Shown one piece after another: positions 1 through 8,261 of a stretch of 64,000 nucleotides of DNA; position 1 is the stretch's first letter, and each line of letters starts with the position of its first letter. The notes below the pieces were generated by a model, which did no database searches, was not told where the DNA came from, and saw only the letters and a program-made list of their open reading frames with translations. A program made the position numbers and the translations under genes. The DNA is from Acidobacteriota bacterium (lineage in GTDB: Bacteria; Acidobacteriota; Terriglobia; Bryobacterales; Bryobacteraceae): positions 1-64,000 of the forward strand of contig JACPNQ010000043.1 of assembly GCA_016185425.1 (NCBI GenBank). The letters run 5' to 3'.

Positions 1-456
1 GGAACTTCGGCGCGAGGCTTGGCGGGATCGGACTTTCGGGAGGCGATCCAGCAGCGAAACCGCACTGACTTACTCAACCACGAACGGCGTCAACCGAGCG
101 GAACCACCGGTCGGAGCGGTGATTGTGTGCATAATTCAGGTGATATAAACTTCACGTCATCTGGTCTCGCCCACGAAAGCTCAGCCCATACCGGCCGTCG
201 TAAAGAACGCCTTGCTGCGTAACTAGAGGGTTCGGCGCAAGAGGTAGGGCAACGGCGACCGATGTCACGGCCGCGCAATCTGCTATTTGGGGGGCTTTCG
301 TGAGCCGGCGAACGCATGAACATCGAGTCAATGGCGGTCGATCTAACTCCGATCACGTCCGGCCAACCAATAAGGTCGGTACACGTTGCGGCGGCGGACG
401 GAGGGGGAGTCGAATGGACCGCGAACAGCCGGTCGATTCATATTAGAAAGACTCCT
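1..456. other. no gene recognised
   Basis: This 456-base stretch at the window edge holds only short overlapping reading frames with arginine/serine-rich, low-complexity translations. I see no ribosome binding site with a plausible start, no RNA gene and no clear repeat. It may contain remnants of a gene that begins outside the window. Composition is less G-biased than the following 20 kb. Confidence 0.5.
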
Positions 457-1470
457 TTACAGTTGATTGTATAGTGCGAGGCGAGCGTGTGCCTGATTGA
501 TCCATATGAAAGAGGTGCTGGTTTTAAGCAACATCTGGCCCTGCAGGTGGCCCTCTGCATTCGTTGAGCTTCTAAGGTCATCCCATTTAGGCATGGAAAA
601 CCTAAGTGTGCGAGAGACTGCGGCCTGATCACTGATCGTGAGCACAACGCTTTCGGAAAAATGATGCCCGGTGGGAGAGATCAAAACGCTCCCGTCGCCG
701 TTTGAAGCTACAGACTTCAACGCGTTTGAGACGACTGGGCCTGGCTCCTCGGGAGTGGACCGGGGTTGGCTCCTGAACTTGATTTCGGGCGACTCAATGG
801 CAAGGAAGGGTGAAATCATGCCAGTGTTGACATCGAGAACCGCCATACTCGCGTCGGAACGCTTGATCAGGGCAAACCGCTCTCCACTCAGTGGCACCAC
901 TGTTTCGTTAAAAAGGGGCTGTTGGGAGTTAAAAAGTATTTCGCTTGCTGTTGCCTCGCGACCGGGAAGCAGGAGAACACCTTGATCCCATAAACCGTAA
1001 AAATGGCCATTGAGCAATGCAATCCGAGAGATTTTCGGGTGAGTGAAGATTTTTCTCTCGTTCCCATCAGGCGCTAATACGTAGGCTAACCGTCGCTTGT
1101 CTGGAAGGAGCCCCAGGAGGGCAACATTCCCAGCGTCGTCGGCGGCTATCGTTGGCAGCGAGGGCGCGACAGTCATTACCGAGCGGTACTTGCCCTGTTC
1201 GGAAAGGCTCACCATAAGGTGAATAGTACCTACAGCGGAAGGGTTCTTGGCGGTGCATAAGAGGAACACTCCAGCCTTAGAAGAAGTTGCCGACTGAACC
1301 TGTAAATCTCCTGAGTAAATACCATTCGGAACAATATCAGAGAGGCGAATCTGTTCAACGGGCTTAAGTACCTGTATCTCTGCGCCCAATCGAGATGAAT
1401 AAATGCTAAAAACCACAGCTGCAACAGCGGCAGTGAGAAGTGTTCGCATGCGTAGTGTGGGAATAGTCAT
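457..1470 (-). CDS. secreted hypothetical protein
   Basis: A 337-residue protein of unknown function. I chose the ATG at 1470 because GGAGG lies six bases upstream; an in-frame start 18 bases earlier has no such site. The N-terminus has a basic stretch followed by about 18 hydrophobic residues (LLTAAVAAVVFSIYSS), a probable signal peptide. The rest alternates short hydrophobic strands with Gly/Asp turns, as in a beta-propeller, but no named repeat can be assigned. Base composition is AT-richer than the genes after 2.4 kb, so it could be part of an accessory segment. Divergent from the next gene. No function assigned. Confidence 0.7.
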   Translation of the reverse strand: MTIPTLRMRTLLTAAVAAVVFSIYSSRLGAEIQVLKPVEQIRLSDIVPNGIYSGDLQVQSATSSKAGVFLLCTAKNPSAVGTIHLMVSLSEQGKYRSVMTVAPSLPTIAADDAGNVALLGLLPDKRRLAYVLAPDGNERKIFTHPKISRIALLNGHFYGLWDQGVLLLPGREATASEILFNSQQPLFNETVVPLSGERFALIKRSDASMAVLDVNTGMISPFLAIESPEIKFRSQPRSTPEEPGPVVSNALKSVASNGDGSVLISPTGHHFSESVVLTISDQAAVSRTLRFSMPKWDDLRSSTNAEGHLQGQMLLKTSTSFIWINQAHARLALYNQL

Positions 1471-1621
1471 GCTGCCTCCAGTAGCCATTCACTAGCCTGA
1501 ACGACGACGCTTCACACAACTTAATTATCGAGCTATGAGAATTGCAAGCTCCTTAGGGATTAAGGTGGCACGCTGTAGCATCAATGTCAAATGTTATGTA
1601 TGTAAATAAGTTAGCACTTCT

Positions 1622-2365
1622 ATGGTATTACGCAGCGACATAACTAATGGCGCCCAGACCTCAATACCGTCGTGGGCCTGGTCGTTTGTCGGGGCTCCGT
1701 GGAATGGCAGGTACATAGACGCCGCGATTATTCACGACTATGGTTGCGTTTACCATCCCACAACTTGGGAAACGGTGCATTACCGCTTTTACCTCGGGAT
1801 GCGCGCGAGAGACGTGGCGCCGCTAAAGGCAAAAATCATGTATGCGGCCGTCTATCACCGAGGTCCGCGCTGGCCGCAGCCTGGTCAACCAGTATCGCCG
1901 CCGACTCTATTAGATGCCGACTTACCGCGACTGCAAAGGTTGATCGAGACGAGAGAGAACGGTTTGGCGATGGAAACGGCGGCCCAGGCACAGACTAGAG
2001 CGAATGGACTGGTCCGGTCCGCCGAGACGGCGATTTCGGTCCGCAGGGATGTTGAGAGTGAGGAGGCTTCGCGATATAAGACGATGGCCGCCGAAGTCGC
2101 GGAAAGGAGGACAGAACTCCTGGCGACCTCGGACCAAGCGCCCGACTTACGGGCACGCCTTCAAGCACTCCTAAAGCAGCTTGAGAGCGATACTGCATCG
2201 ACCGAACAGCGCTTGTCTTCGACTCGTACGGCAGTTGCCAGCGCTGCCGTCGAACTGGAGAATGCTCGCGCGCTGGCATTGAATCCGATTCCAGCACCTT
2301 TGCCGCCAATGAGCCTGGCTGAAATCCATTCGCTGCGGAGCGGTGATCTCGCTACGATCAACTAG
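1622..2365 (+). CDS. DUF1353-like protein with C-terminal coiled coil
   Basis: 247 residues. Residues about 8-85 resemble the DUF1353 family: a TSIPSWAW segment, then a GRY..AAIIHDY motif and a MYAAVYHRG motif. This domain is common in phage and phage-derived regions and is of unknown biochemical role. From about residue 105 to 225 the sequence is Ala/Glu/Arg-rich and heptad-like, a predicted coiled coil, which is unusual for the family. The N-terminus is shorter than in full-length members (a stop lies just upstream of 1610), so the start may be truncated. Its end overlaps the convergent downstream gene by four bases. Confidence 0.6.
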   Translation: MVLRSDITNGAQTSIPSWAWSFVGAPWNGRYIDAAIIHDYGCVYHPTTWETVHYRFYLGMRARDVAPLKAKIMYAAVYHRGPRWPQPGQPVSPPTLLDADLPRLQRLIETRENGLAMETAAQAQTRANGLVRSAETAISVRRDVESEEASRYKTMAAEVAERRTELLATSDQAPDLRARLQALLKQLESDTASTEQRLSSTRTAVASAAVELENARALALNPIPAPLPPMSLAEIHSLRSGDLATIN

Positions 2366-4578
2366 CGCATTGCAGCGACGAGCGCCATCGTCGCCCAGTT
2401 GGTTGCGGCGGCGGAAATGAACTGGTCGGGACCGTGCGGAAATTCGCTGTCGAAGTAGGGCTGGAAGGCGGGCGCCCGGGTGCGCACGTACCAGGAACCG
2501 TCTTCGAGCTGGGATTGCAAAAGATGCTGAATACCGCGCCGATAAGGCTGACTGCCAGTGGCGATGGCGCGAGCTTCATGAAGGGCGACCAGGGCCTGTC
2601 CGGTCGCATACGCGTCTGTGGCGAGCGTGGGGATCTGGCCCCACCCTCCATTCGATCTTTGCAAGGCCAGCAGGTCTTTCGCGGTCTGCCTGATGACCTC
2701 CCGGTTCCCGCCGCCCCACACCAGGCCGAGGATCTTGAATACATGATCCTCGGTGCTCTTCGGCGGTGCTCCTTCGAGCCACTTCACGCCTCGTGCAACC
2801 GCCCTGTCGTATTCGGTCCGAAGGCTCTTCGGTCCGTAAGTCCGCAGTGACCGGATAGAGGCAGCCGTGACTTCAAAATCGCTCGACTCCAGCGGAGGAC
2901 GCAATGTGCGACATTTCCAGCGGCCGTCGGGAGACTGGCTGTTTTTTGCGTACCGCGCCCAGATGTCCGTCAGGGGATCGCCCGGATAATTCTCCGCCGC
3001 CAAGCCGAGGAGGATGTAGCTGACGGTGTCGATGCCGCCGGGGATCCCTTCGTTTTCGAGGCCTCGCTCGCGGTTGTCCTCGAGGAAAGCGGCAATCCGG
3101 CGCAATTCGTCCTTCGCGATCCGCTCGTCCACGCGCACACCCTTACGGCGCGCAGCGGCCACAGTCATGGCGGTGAGGGAATTGTTGTGGCAGGAGACGC
3201 ATCCGGCGGTTTTGATGAAGGCGACGCCGGAGCGCTGCAACGGGGGGATGCTTCTTTCCACGGCGGCTCGAACCGATACCGCGGGATGGGGCTTTGGGGT
3301 TACGGGAGCCGGGGTGTCGTCGCGGACACCCGATTCAGTCAACGCCTGGACCAGCGGGAGATTCCCTTGCCGCTTGGCGAAATCAATCATGCTTAGGCCA
3401 GCGGCGGTCTTGGCTTTGGCATCGGCGCCACGGCTGATGAGGGTTCTGACGATTTCGATTGGAACCGTCGCGGGGGAAAGGGCGACTGTTTGCAGCAAAT
3501 TCGGGGAGGGTTTCGCGCCGCGGTTGAGTAGGATTTGTGCGAGGGCAAGGTCGCCCGCGGCAATCGCGCCTTGGAGCGCGGCGGCAATGTCATTGCCTTC
3601 GGCGAGTTTGAATAGCACGTCAAAACATGTCTGGCAGGCGGAGGCGGCAGCGGCTCCAATGGGTAGGGGTTTCGCTTCCACACCGTGCTCCAGAAGCAGT
3701 TTGAGCAGATCGGCATCCCGGGTACTGGAGGCAAGAGCCAGCGCAGTGCGTCCGTCCGGAAGGCGCTCCTTCGCTACCGCGCCGTTTTCGAGCAGGAGTT
3801 TGACCGATCCGCTGGTACCCGCCCAGCCGGCGGCGATAAGCAGGGCAGTACGGCCCTCGCCGGAGCGCAGGTTTGGCTTGGCGCCGTGGGCGAGGAGGAT
3901 CCTCGATTTCGCAAGATCGTCAACGGCATACATCAGCGCCGTTCCACCGTCGTCGTTCTGCGTGTTCGGATTGGCGCCCTTCTCCAGTAGGAGTTCGACG
4001 GATCGGGAGTCGCCGTAAAGGGCCGCGTACATGAGTGGGGTCCAGCCGGCCGGTCCGCGGGCATTGGCAGATTTGGGGTTTTCGCGCAGTGCGCGGTGGA
4101 AGGCTTCATTATTACCGTCGCGGAGGGCGTCCCTCAACATGACGACGATGGGGTCTGCCGGAGCCGTATCCCTGTCGCCAGAGAATTCATCCGGCCACTC
4201 AGCGCCCTGGTCGATCCACGCCTTTATTGTGTTGATCTGTGCCGGCTGCAACGGTCCTGACGGCGGCATCTGTGAACCGGTTTGCGTTCCGCTGATTCGA
4301 CGGTAGAGCGGGCTTGCGGCACTTTGTCCCGGCACGATGCGGGCCCGGTTGGCGCCTACACGGTTTGGCATTGCGTCTTTGCGGCGGTCGAGGCGGAGGC
4401 CGCGCATTTGCTGCGAGGGGCCGTGGCACTCGACGCAGTGGGTGCGAAAAATGGGCTGGACGTCGCGTCCGAAATCGACTTTGGCGGGTGTCTGGGCGGA
4501 AAGCGCTATGCCGAAGAGGCAAGCGCAGATGACGGCCTGCTTGTTGCTGGGACTGATCGCCGCGGTGGTGAGTTGCAT
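2362..4578 (-). CDS. cytochrome c / ankyrin / cyclase-like fusion protein
   Basis: 738 residues with a signal peptide (about 13-28). Residues 35-130 form a Planctomycete-type cytochrome c domain with heme motif CVECH at 48-52 and MPPSG as a likely distal ligand region. Residues about 150-420 carry six to seven ankyrin repeats (GWTPLMYAALYGD, GGTALMYAV). A second heme motif, CVSCH, is at 460-464, followed by a domain resembling squalene-hopene cyclase/prenyltransferase alpha-alpha repeats (SPDGRWKCR, RSNGGWGQ, EDGSWYV). A GAGGGGGG ribosome site precedes the ATG. Likely a periplasmic electron-transfer or structural protein; no enzymatic activity can be inferred because the DxDD motif of cyclases is not seen. 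Confidence 0.85.
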   Translation of the reverse strand: MQLTTAAISPSNKQAVICACLFGIALSAQTPAKVDFGRDVQPIFRTHCVECHGPSQQMRGLRLDRRKDAMPNRVGANRARIVPGQSAASPLYRRISGTQTGSQMPPSGPLQPAQINTIKAWIDQGAEWPDEFSGDRDTAPADPIVVMLRDALRDGNNEAFHRALRENPKSANARGPAGWTPLMYAALYGDSRSVELLLEKGANPNTQNDDGGTALMYAVDDLAKSRILLAHGAKPNLRSGEGRTALLIAAGWAGTSGSVKLLLENGAVAKERLPDGRTALALASSTRDADLLKLLLEHGVEAKPLPIGAAAASACQTCFDVLFKLAEGNDIAAALQGAIAAGDLALAQILLNRGAKPSPNLLQTVALSPATVPIEIVRTLISRGADAKAKTAAGLSMIDFAKRQGNLPLVQALTESGVRDDTPAPVTPKPHPAVSVRAAVERSIPPLQRSGVAFIKTAGCVSCHNNSLTAMTVAAARRKGVRVDERIAKDELRRIAAFLEDNRERGLENEGIPGGIDTVSYILLGLAAENYPGDPLTDIWARYAKNSQSPDGRWKCRTLRPPLESSDFEVTAASIRSLRTYGPKSLRTEYDRAVARGVKWLEGAPPKSTEDHVFKILGLVWGGGNREVIRQTAKDLLALQRSNGGWGQIPTLATDAYATGQALVALHEARAIATGSQPYRRGIQHLLQSQLEDGSWYVRTRAPAFQPYFDSEFPHGPDQFISAAATNWATMALVAAMR

Positions 4579-4652
4579 CGCCCCCCTCGATTCGTAATGA
4601 CTCGTTTGGTTGAAGATATCATGATCGGGAAACGGCCTTTTCCGGGGTGTCC

Positions 4653-4680
4653 TGTCACAAAATGTCCCGCGCAGACGTTA
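4653..4680 (+). promoter_or_regulatory. candidate ECF-type promoter
   Basis: TGTCACA at 4653-4659 is followed, after a 16-base spacer, by CGTTA at 4676-4680. The -35/-10 shape resembles promoters of several ECF sigma groups, and it lies directly before the ECF sigma gene, so it may be autoregulatory. Transcription would start near 4686, at or next to the GTG at 4688. Confidence 0.4.
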
Positions 4681-4687
4681 TGGATAT

Positions 4688-5224
4688 GTGGAAGCAATCA
4701 ATGAGGCTGGAATCGTGGCGGGGATGGGTGGGAAGCCGGCGGAGTTGGAGGCGCTGTTCCTCGCCCACTATGCGCGAGTGGCCCGGCTCATTGCGCGAGT
4801 GATCCGGAATCCAGGCCGGGCGGAAGAACTGGCGGTAGAAGTGTTCTTGAAGTATTCGCGGAACCGCTTGGCGCCCGGGGCTACGGCTGAGGGATGGTTA
4901 TCTCTGACGGCGGCGCGGATGGCGCTCGACGAACTGCGCTCGGCGGGCCGGCGGGCGAGGATGGCGCCCCTGCTGCGGATGGCTGGCTGGGCGGCGACTC
5001 CGGAGGAGATTCATGGAGCGAACGAGGAGCAGAACCGTGTTCGGACCGTTTTGGCCCGGCTTTCGCCGCGGGATGCGGAGCTGCTGCTGCTAAGGAGCGA
5101 TGGCATGCGCTATGAGGATATGGCGGCGACGTTGGAGTTGCACGCCGCGTCGGTGGGCAAGATGCTGGCGCGGGCACAGAAGGCTTTTCGAAAGGAGTAT
5201 GTGGAGCGATATGGAAAACAATGA
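4688..5224 (+). CDS. ECF-type RNA polymerase sigma factor
   Basis: 178 residues, the usual size for a group 4 sigma-70 factor. Region 2 spans about 19-90 (FLAHYARVARLIARVIRN, then EELAVEVFLKYSRN, the core-binding and -10 region). Region 4 spans about 115-170 with the helix-turn-helix LSPRDAELLLLRSDGMRYEDMA. The GTG at 4688 gives the longest frame; ATG 4724 (166 residues) is an alternative that would leave room for a leader after the candidate promoter just upstream. The stop overlaps the following thioredoxin gene by 14 bases, so the two are translationally coupled as sigma/anti-sigma pairs often are. Confidence 0.85.
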   Translation: MEAINEAGIVAGMGGKPAELEALFLAHYARVARLIARVIRNPGRAEELAVEVFLKYSRNRLAPGATAEGWLSLTAARMALDELRSAGRRARMAPLLRMAGWAATPEEIHGANEEQNRVRTVLARLSPRDAELLLLRSDGMRYEDMAATLELHAASVGKMLARAQKAFRKEYVERYGKQ

Positions 5225-5912
5225 ATGGGTGGAGGAGAAGATGGCGATATTGCAGGCTGACGATGGATTTGCGCCGGATGCCGCGGCGGGGCTGCAACGG
5301 TTGCGGTGCGCGCGGAGTTCGCGCCGTATGGGTTGGGTATGGGCTGCCGGCGGCGGCGCCGTGGCTTGTGCGGGTTTGCTGGCGTTTCCGGCGACTCGTG
5401 TGCTGGCACAACGATGTGTTGAGGCGTGCGTGGCTGAGACGGCGGCAGTCGGGCAGATGTTGGGATTCGGGCCGGCGGCGCCGGTGGAAGCGCGCGCGGT
5501 GGCTCCGGACTTTGCGCTGACGGATGCCGAGGGGAAGATGCTACGGCTGGCGGATTTGCGGGGGAAGGTGGTGCTGGTGAACTTCTGGGCAACGTGGTGT
5601 CCGCCGTGCAGGACGGAGATTCCGCTGTTTGCGGAGTTGCAGAAGGCGTATGGGGATGCCGGGTTTGCGGTGGTGGGTGTGTCGATGGATGAGGGGTGGG
5701 ACGCGGTGCGGCCGGCGATGTCGGCGTTGGGAGTGAATTATCCGGTTGTACTGGGAGATGACGAGACGGCGCGGAAGTTTGGGGGTGTGGAGAAGCTGCC
5801 GGAGACTTACTTGATTGATCGGAGCGGGCGAATTGCGGCGGCCCATGCGGGGTTGCCGGAGAGGCGGGCGTTGGAGGAAAGGATTAGGGGGCTCTTGGGG
5901 GAGGGGCGTTAA
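5211..5912 (+). CDS. membrane-anchored TlpA-type thioredoxin in anti-sigma position
   Basis: 233 residues, ATG at 5211 with GGAG six bases upstream; the frame is open further upstream but only inside the sigma gene. Residues 1-38 are a short cytoplasmic segment rich in charged residues, 41-62 a transmembrane helix, and 95-233 a TlpA/ResA-like thioredoxin fold with active site WCPPC at 129-133, the LRGKVVLVNFWATW strand and a TYLID cis-Pro region. The gene overlaps the upstream ECF sigma factor, where an anti-sigma factor normally lies. The N-terminal segment lacks the HxxxCxxC zinc motif of ZAS anti-sigma factors. It could be a redox-sensing anti-sigma factor or simply a thiol-disulfide oxidoreductase controlled by the sigma factor. 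Confidence 0.8.
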   Translation: MENNEWVEEKMAILQADDGFAPDAAAGLQRLRCARSSRRMGWVWAAGGGAVACAGLLAFPATRVLAQRCVEACVAETAAVGQMLGFGPAAPVEARAVAPDFALTDAEGKMLRLADLRGKVVLVNFWATWCPPCRTEIPLFAELQKAYGDAGFAVVGVSMDEGWDAVRPAMSALGVNYPVVLGDDETARKFGGVEKLPETYLIDRSGRIAAAHAGLPERRALEERIRGLLGEGR

Positions 5913-5951
5913 GTTCTTTCTTGGCGCCGTTGGAGGGTGTGGGCCGGGCTG

Positions 5952-6536
5952 GGGGACACACGCACCTTCGCGCCGCGGTGCGGCGCTGCGGTGGCGAATG
6001 TCCCCGTGAGGTGGGTTGCTGCGAGGCGGGTTTTTCCTTTTTGCGCTGGGGGGACACACGCACCTTCGCGCCGCGAGGCGGCGCTGCGGTGGCGAATGTC
6101 CCCGTGGGGTGGGTTGCTGCGGGGCGGGGTTTTTCCTTTTTGCGTTGGGGGGAGGTGGTCGGGTTGGGGGACACACGCACCTTCGCGCCCCGGTGCGGCG
6201 CTACGGTGGCGAATGTCCCCGTGAGGTGGGTTGCTGCGAGGCGGGTTTTTCCTTTTTGCGCTGGGGGGAGGTGGTCGGGTTGGGGGACACACGCACCTTC
6301 GCGCCGCGAGGCGGCGCTGCGGTGGCGAATGTCCCCGCGAGGTGGGTTGCTGCGAGGCGGGGTTTTTCCTTTTTGCGTTGGGGGACACACGCACCTTCGC
6401 GCCGCGAGGCGGCGCTGCGGTGGCGAATGTCCCCGTGAGGTGGGTTGCTGCGAGGCGGGGTTTTTCCTTTTTGCGTTGGGGGAGGTGGTCGGGTCACGCA
6501 CCTTCGCGCTGCGAGGCGGCGGTTTTCCTTTTTGCG
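5952..6536. repeat. array of five palindromic 54-bp elements plus a decayed sixth
   Basis: Five near-identical units at 5952-6005, 6050-6103, 6167-6220, 6283-6336 and 6381-6434 begin GGGGACACACGCACC and end GGCGAATGTCCCC. Ends and interior (CGCGCCGC / GCGGCGC) form an imperfect inverted repeat, so each unit can fold into a hairpin. Spacers share GGTGGGTTGCTGCGAGGCGG and TTTTTCCTTTTTGCG; two spacers carry an extra roughly 18-base GGAGGTGGTCGGGTTGG insert, giving periods of 98, 117, 116 and 98. A truncated unit follows at about 6495-6536. The elements resemble REP-type palindromes spread by RAYT transposases. Open frames across the array are repeat artefacts. Confidence 0.9.
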
Positions 6537-6547
6537 TCCGGTGTGCG

Positions 6548-7099
6548 CTAGGAGGCCTTTTTCGTCGCCTTCTTTGCTGGTGCGGTGCCGGCTGCGGCGG
6601 GCTTGAGCAGCGGCAGGACGAGGTCTCGCAGGTTCTTCTCTTCGTTTTCAAAGAAGGGATCGCCGCCGGGGATCTGGTGGCGGATCTGGCCGTTGCGGTC
6701 GATGACGACGAGATTCGGGAAGGACATCATCATCATGACGGGGTGCTGCAGAAAATTGATGACCTTGTCTCTGGTGGACCAGCCGACCGGGAAGTCTAGA
6801 CTGAACTGCTTGACATAATCATCAACGAGCATGTTGGCCATGTCGTTCACTGCAATACCGATCGGTTGCATGCCTTTCGGCCCGAGTTCGCGGTAGACCT
6901 TGTTCATGCCTTGCGAGGCGCGCTGGCAGTGGGGGCAGGTGGTGAGCAGGAACTCCACGACAACTACCTTTCCCTTATAGTCACTGAGCTTTATTTCCTT
7001 GCCGTTGGACAGAAGGACCTGGAAGTCCGGGGCAGGGCGAGGCACGTCGGCGGCCGCCAGGGAAAACGCCGCCAAAGCGGCCAGAACGAAGAGGCGCAT
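6548..7099 (-). CDS. secreted TlpA/redoxin-family thiol-disulfide protein
   Basis: 183 residues with a signal peptide (1-17, cleaved after AAA). The redoxin domain spans about 22-160: PAPDFQVLLSNGKEIKLSDYKGKVVVVEF, active-site motif TCPHC, and a FPNLVVIDRNG strand with the cis-Pro. CPHC rather than CPPC is typical of DsbA-like oxidants but also occurs in TlpA relatives. The C-terminal tail is Ala/Lys-rich. Last gene of a minus-strand operon; only four bases separate it from the metallopeptidase gene, and the repeat array starts right after its stop. Confidence 0.85.
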   Translation of the reverse strand: MRLFVLAALAAFSLAAADVPRPAPDFQVLLSNGKEIKLSDYKGKVVVVEFLLTTCPHCQRASQGMNKVYRELGPKGMQPIGIAVNDMANMLVDDYVKQFSLDFPVGWSTRDKVINFLQHPVMMMMSFPNLVVIDRNGQIRHQIPGGDPFFENEEKNLRDLVLPLLKPAAAGTAPAKKATKKAS

Positions 7100-7103
7100 G
7101 GAT

Positions 7104-8261
7104 TTATTTTATTCCTTCAAGGACGGAGACGCGGGCGGATTTTTGTTGGACGGAGACGCTGCCGGAACGTTTGGTTTTCACCGGCAACACCTTTTCCCGA
7201 TAGAGACGTTCGAACTCCCTGGCAGCGGGTTCGGCGTCGAATTCGAGCGTGAAGGCGAGGACGGGATGTTGCGTTCGCTTGTCTTCGACGATGCGGTATT
7301 GGCCGCCGCGCCAGAGGGGCGAGAGGCGGTCGGCTGTCTCCTCGTTAACGAACTGTTTCAGCAGGATGTAGATGTCGAATTCGCCGAGCTCGCCTTCGAT
7401 GGCTTCGGCGTAACGGGCGGCATCGGGGATTTTCGGCGCCTTGCGTTTAGGCGGCTTGCGCTTGTCGAAGTAGAGCTCGGGGTGGAGGATTTCGCGCGTA
7501 CTTTGCGGGGGATGGCGGAAGACCTCGGCGAAGCCGGCATTACCGAGTTTTTCGATCACCGCCTGCTGAAAGGCGAGGCCGCGCGTATAGGGGAAAAGCA
7601 GGCTTTCGCGGATATAGAGCGGCGCGTTGGAGAGCTCGGGATACTGGCTGAGGCCCGTTCCGGAGGCGTTGACGAACATGCGGACCATGGAGGGATCCTT
7701 ACGGAGGGACTGACCGGCCTTCTTTGCCATCAGCTCATACATGAGCCACTGGGCCTGTCCTTCCATGACGGCCATGCGTGCCGTGGCCGAATCGTCATTG
7801 CTGCCCTGCCTGATGAACTTTTCGAGCGGAAAGTGCTGATCGGCGAGCGCGTGGGCGAGCTCATGGATTAGGACGAAGCGCTGGGAGATTTCGGGAGCGC
7901 TTTCGAGGAGGAACATCTTCTTGCGGCGGTAGTCGTAGAAGGCCGCGGCCTGCTCGGTGAGGAGATTAACTGTCGACTCTTTCAGGTTGTAATTCTCAGG
8001 GACAAAACCGAATAACTTCAGAGTAAGCTCTTCGACGCGGACCTCCTCCGGTTTCACGGTTTCGGCGATGCGCGTCTGCAGGAACTCCTTGAGCTTCTCG
8101 CGGGTGATGAAGTCGCGGTCCACTTTGGATTTAGGGGAAAGGCCGGTGAGGGCTGCGAGCTCCTCCATGGTGGAGTCGATCTGATTGAAGAGATCCTTGT
8201 TGGAAGGCTGCGCAGCCAGCGCGGAGAGGAATAAGAGTAAAGCGATTATTGGGCGATACAT
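7104..8261 (-). CDS. secreted HExxH putative zinc metallopeptidase
   Basis: 385 residues. The ATG at 8261 is chosen because it begins a clean signal peptide (MYRPIIALLLFLSALAA) and overlaps the preceding MFS gene by 16 bases; longer forms would start inside that gene with an Arg-rich artefact. HELAH at 133-137 is a gluzincin-type zinc site; Glu167 in MEGQAQW is a candidate third ligand. The remainder is helical with no named family that I can recognise. Probably acts outside the cytoplasm. Possible role in processing proteins exported or folded by its operon partners is inference. Confidence 0.7.
   Translation of the reverse strand: MYRPIIALLLFLSALAAQPSNKDLFNQIDSTMEELAALTGLSPKSKVDRDFITREKLKEFLQTRIAETVKPEEVRVEELTLKLFGFVPENYNLKESTVNLLTEQAAAFYDYRRKKMFLLESAPEISQRFVLIHELAHALADQHFPLEKFIRQGSNDDSATARMAVMEGQAQWLMYELMAKKAGQSLRKDPSMVRMFVNASGTGLSQYPELSNAPLYIRESLLFPYTRGLAFQQAVIEKLGNAGFAEVFRHPPQSTREILHPELYFDKRKPPKRKAPKIPDAARYAEAIEGELGEFDIYILLKQFVNEETADRLSPLWRGGQYRIVEDKRTQHPVLAFTLEFDAEPAAREFERLYREKVLPVKTKRSGSVSVQQKSARVSVLEGIK

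Noticed and set aside
5952..6536. CRISPR array
   Set aside because: Spacers between units are themselves conserved rather than unique, units are longer than CRISPR repeats, and no cas genes are present.
5912..6651. Several overlapping long reading frames on both strands in the repeat array
   Set aside because: They arise from translating the same 98-117 base unit repeatedly; sequences are Gly/Cys/Arg or Pro/Lys/Arg repeats without starts or ribosome sites.
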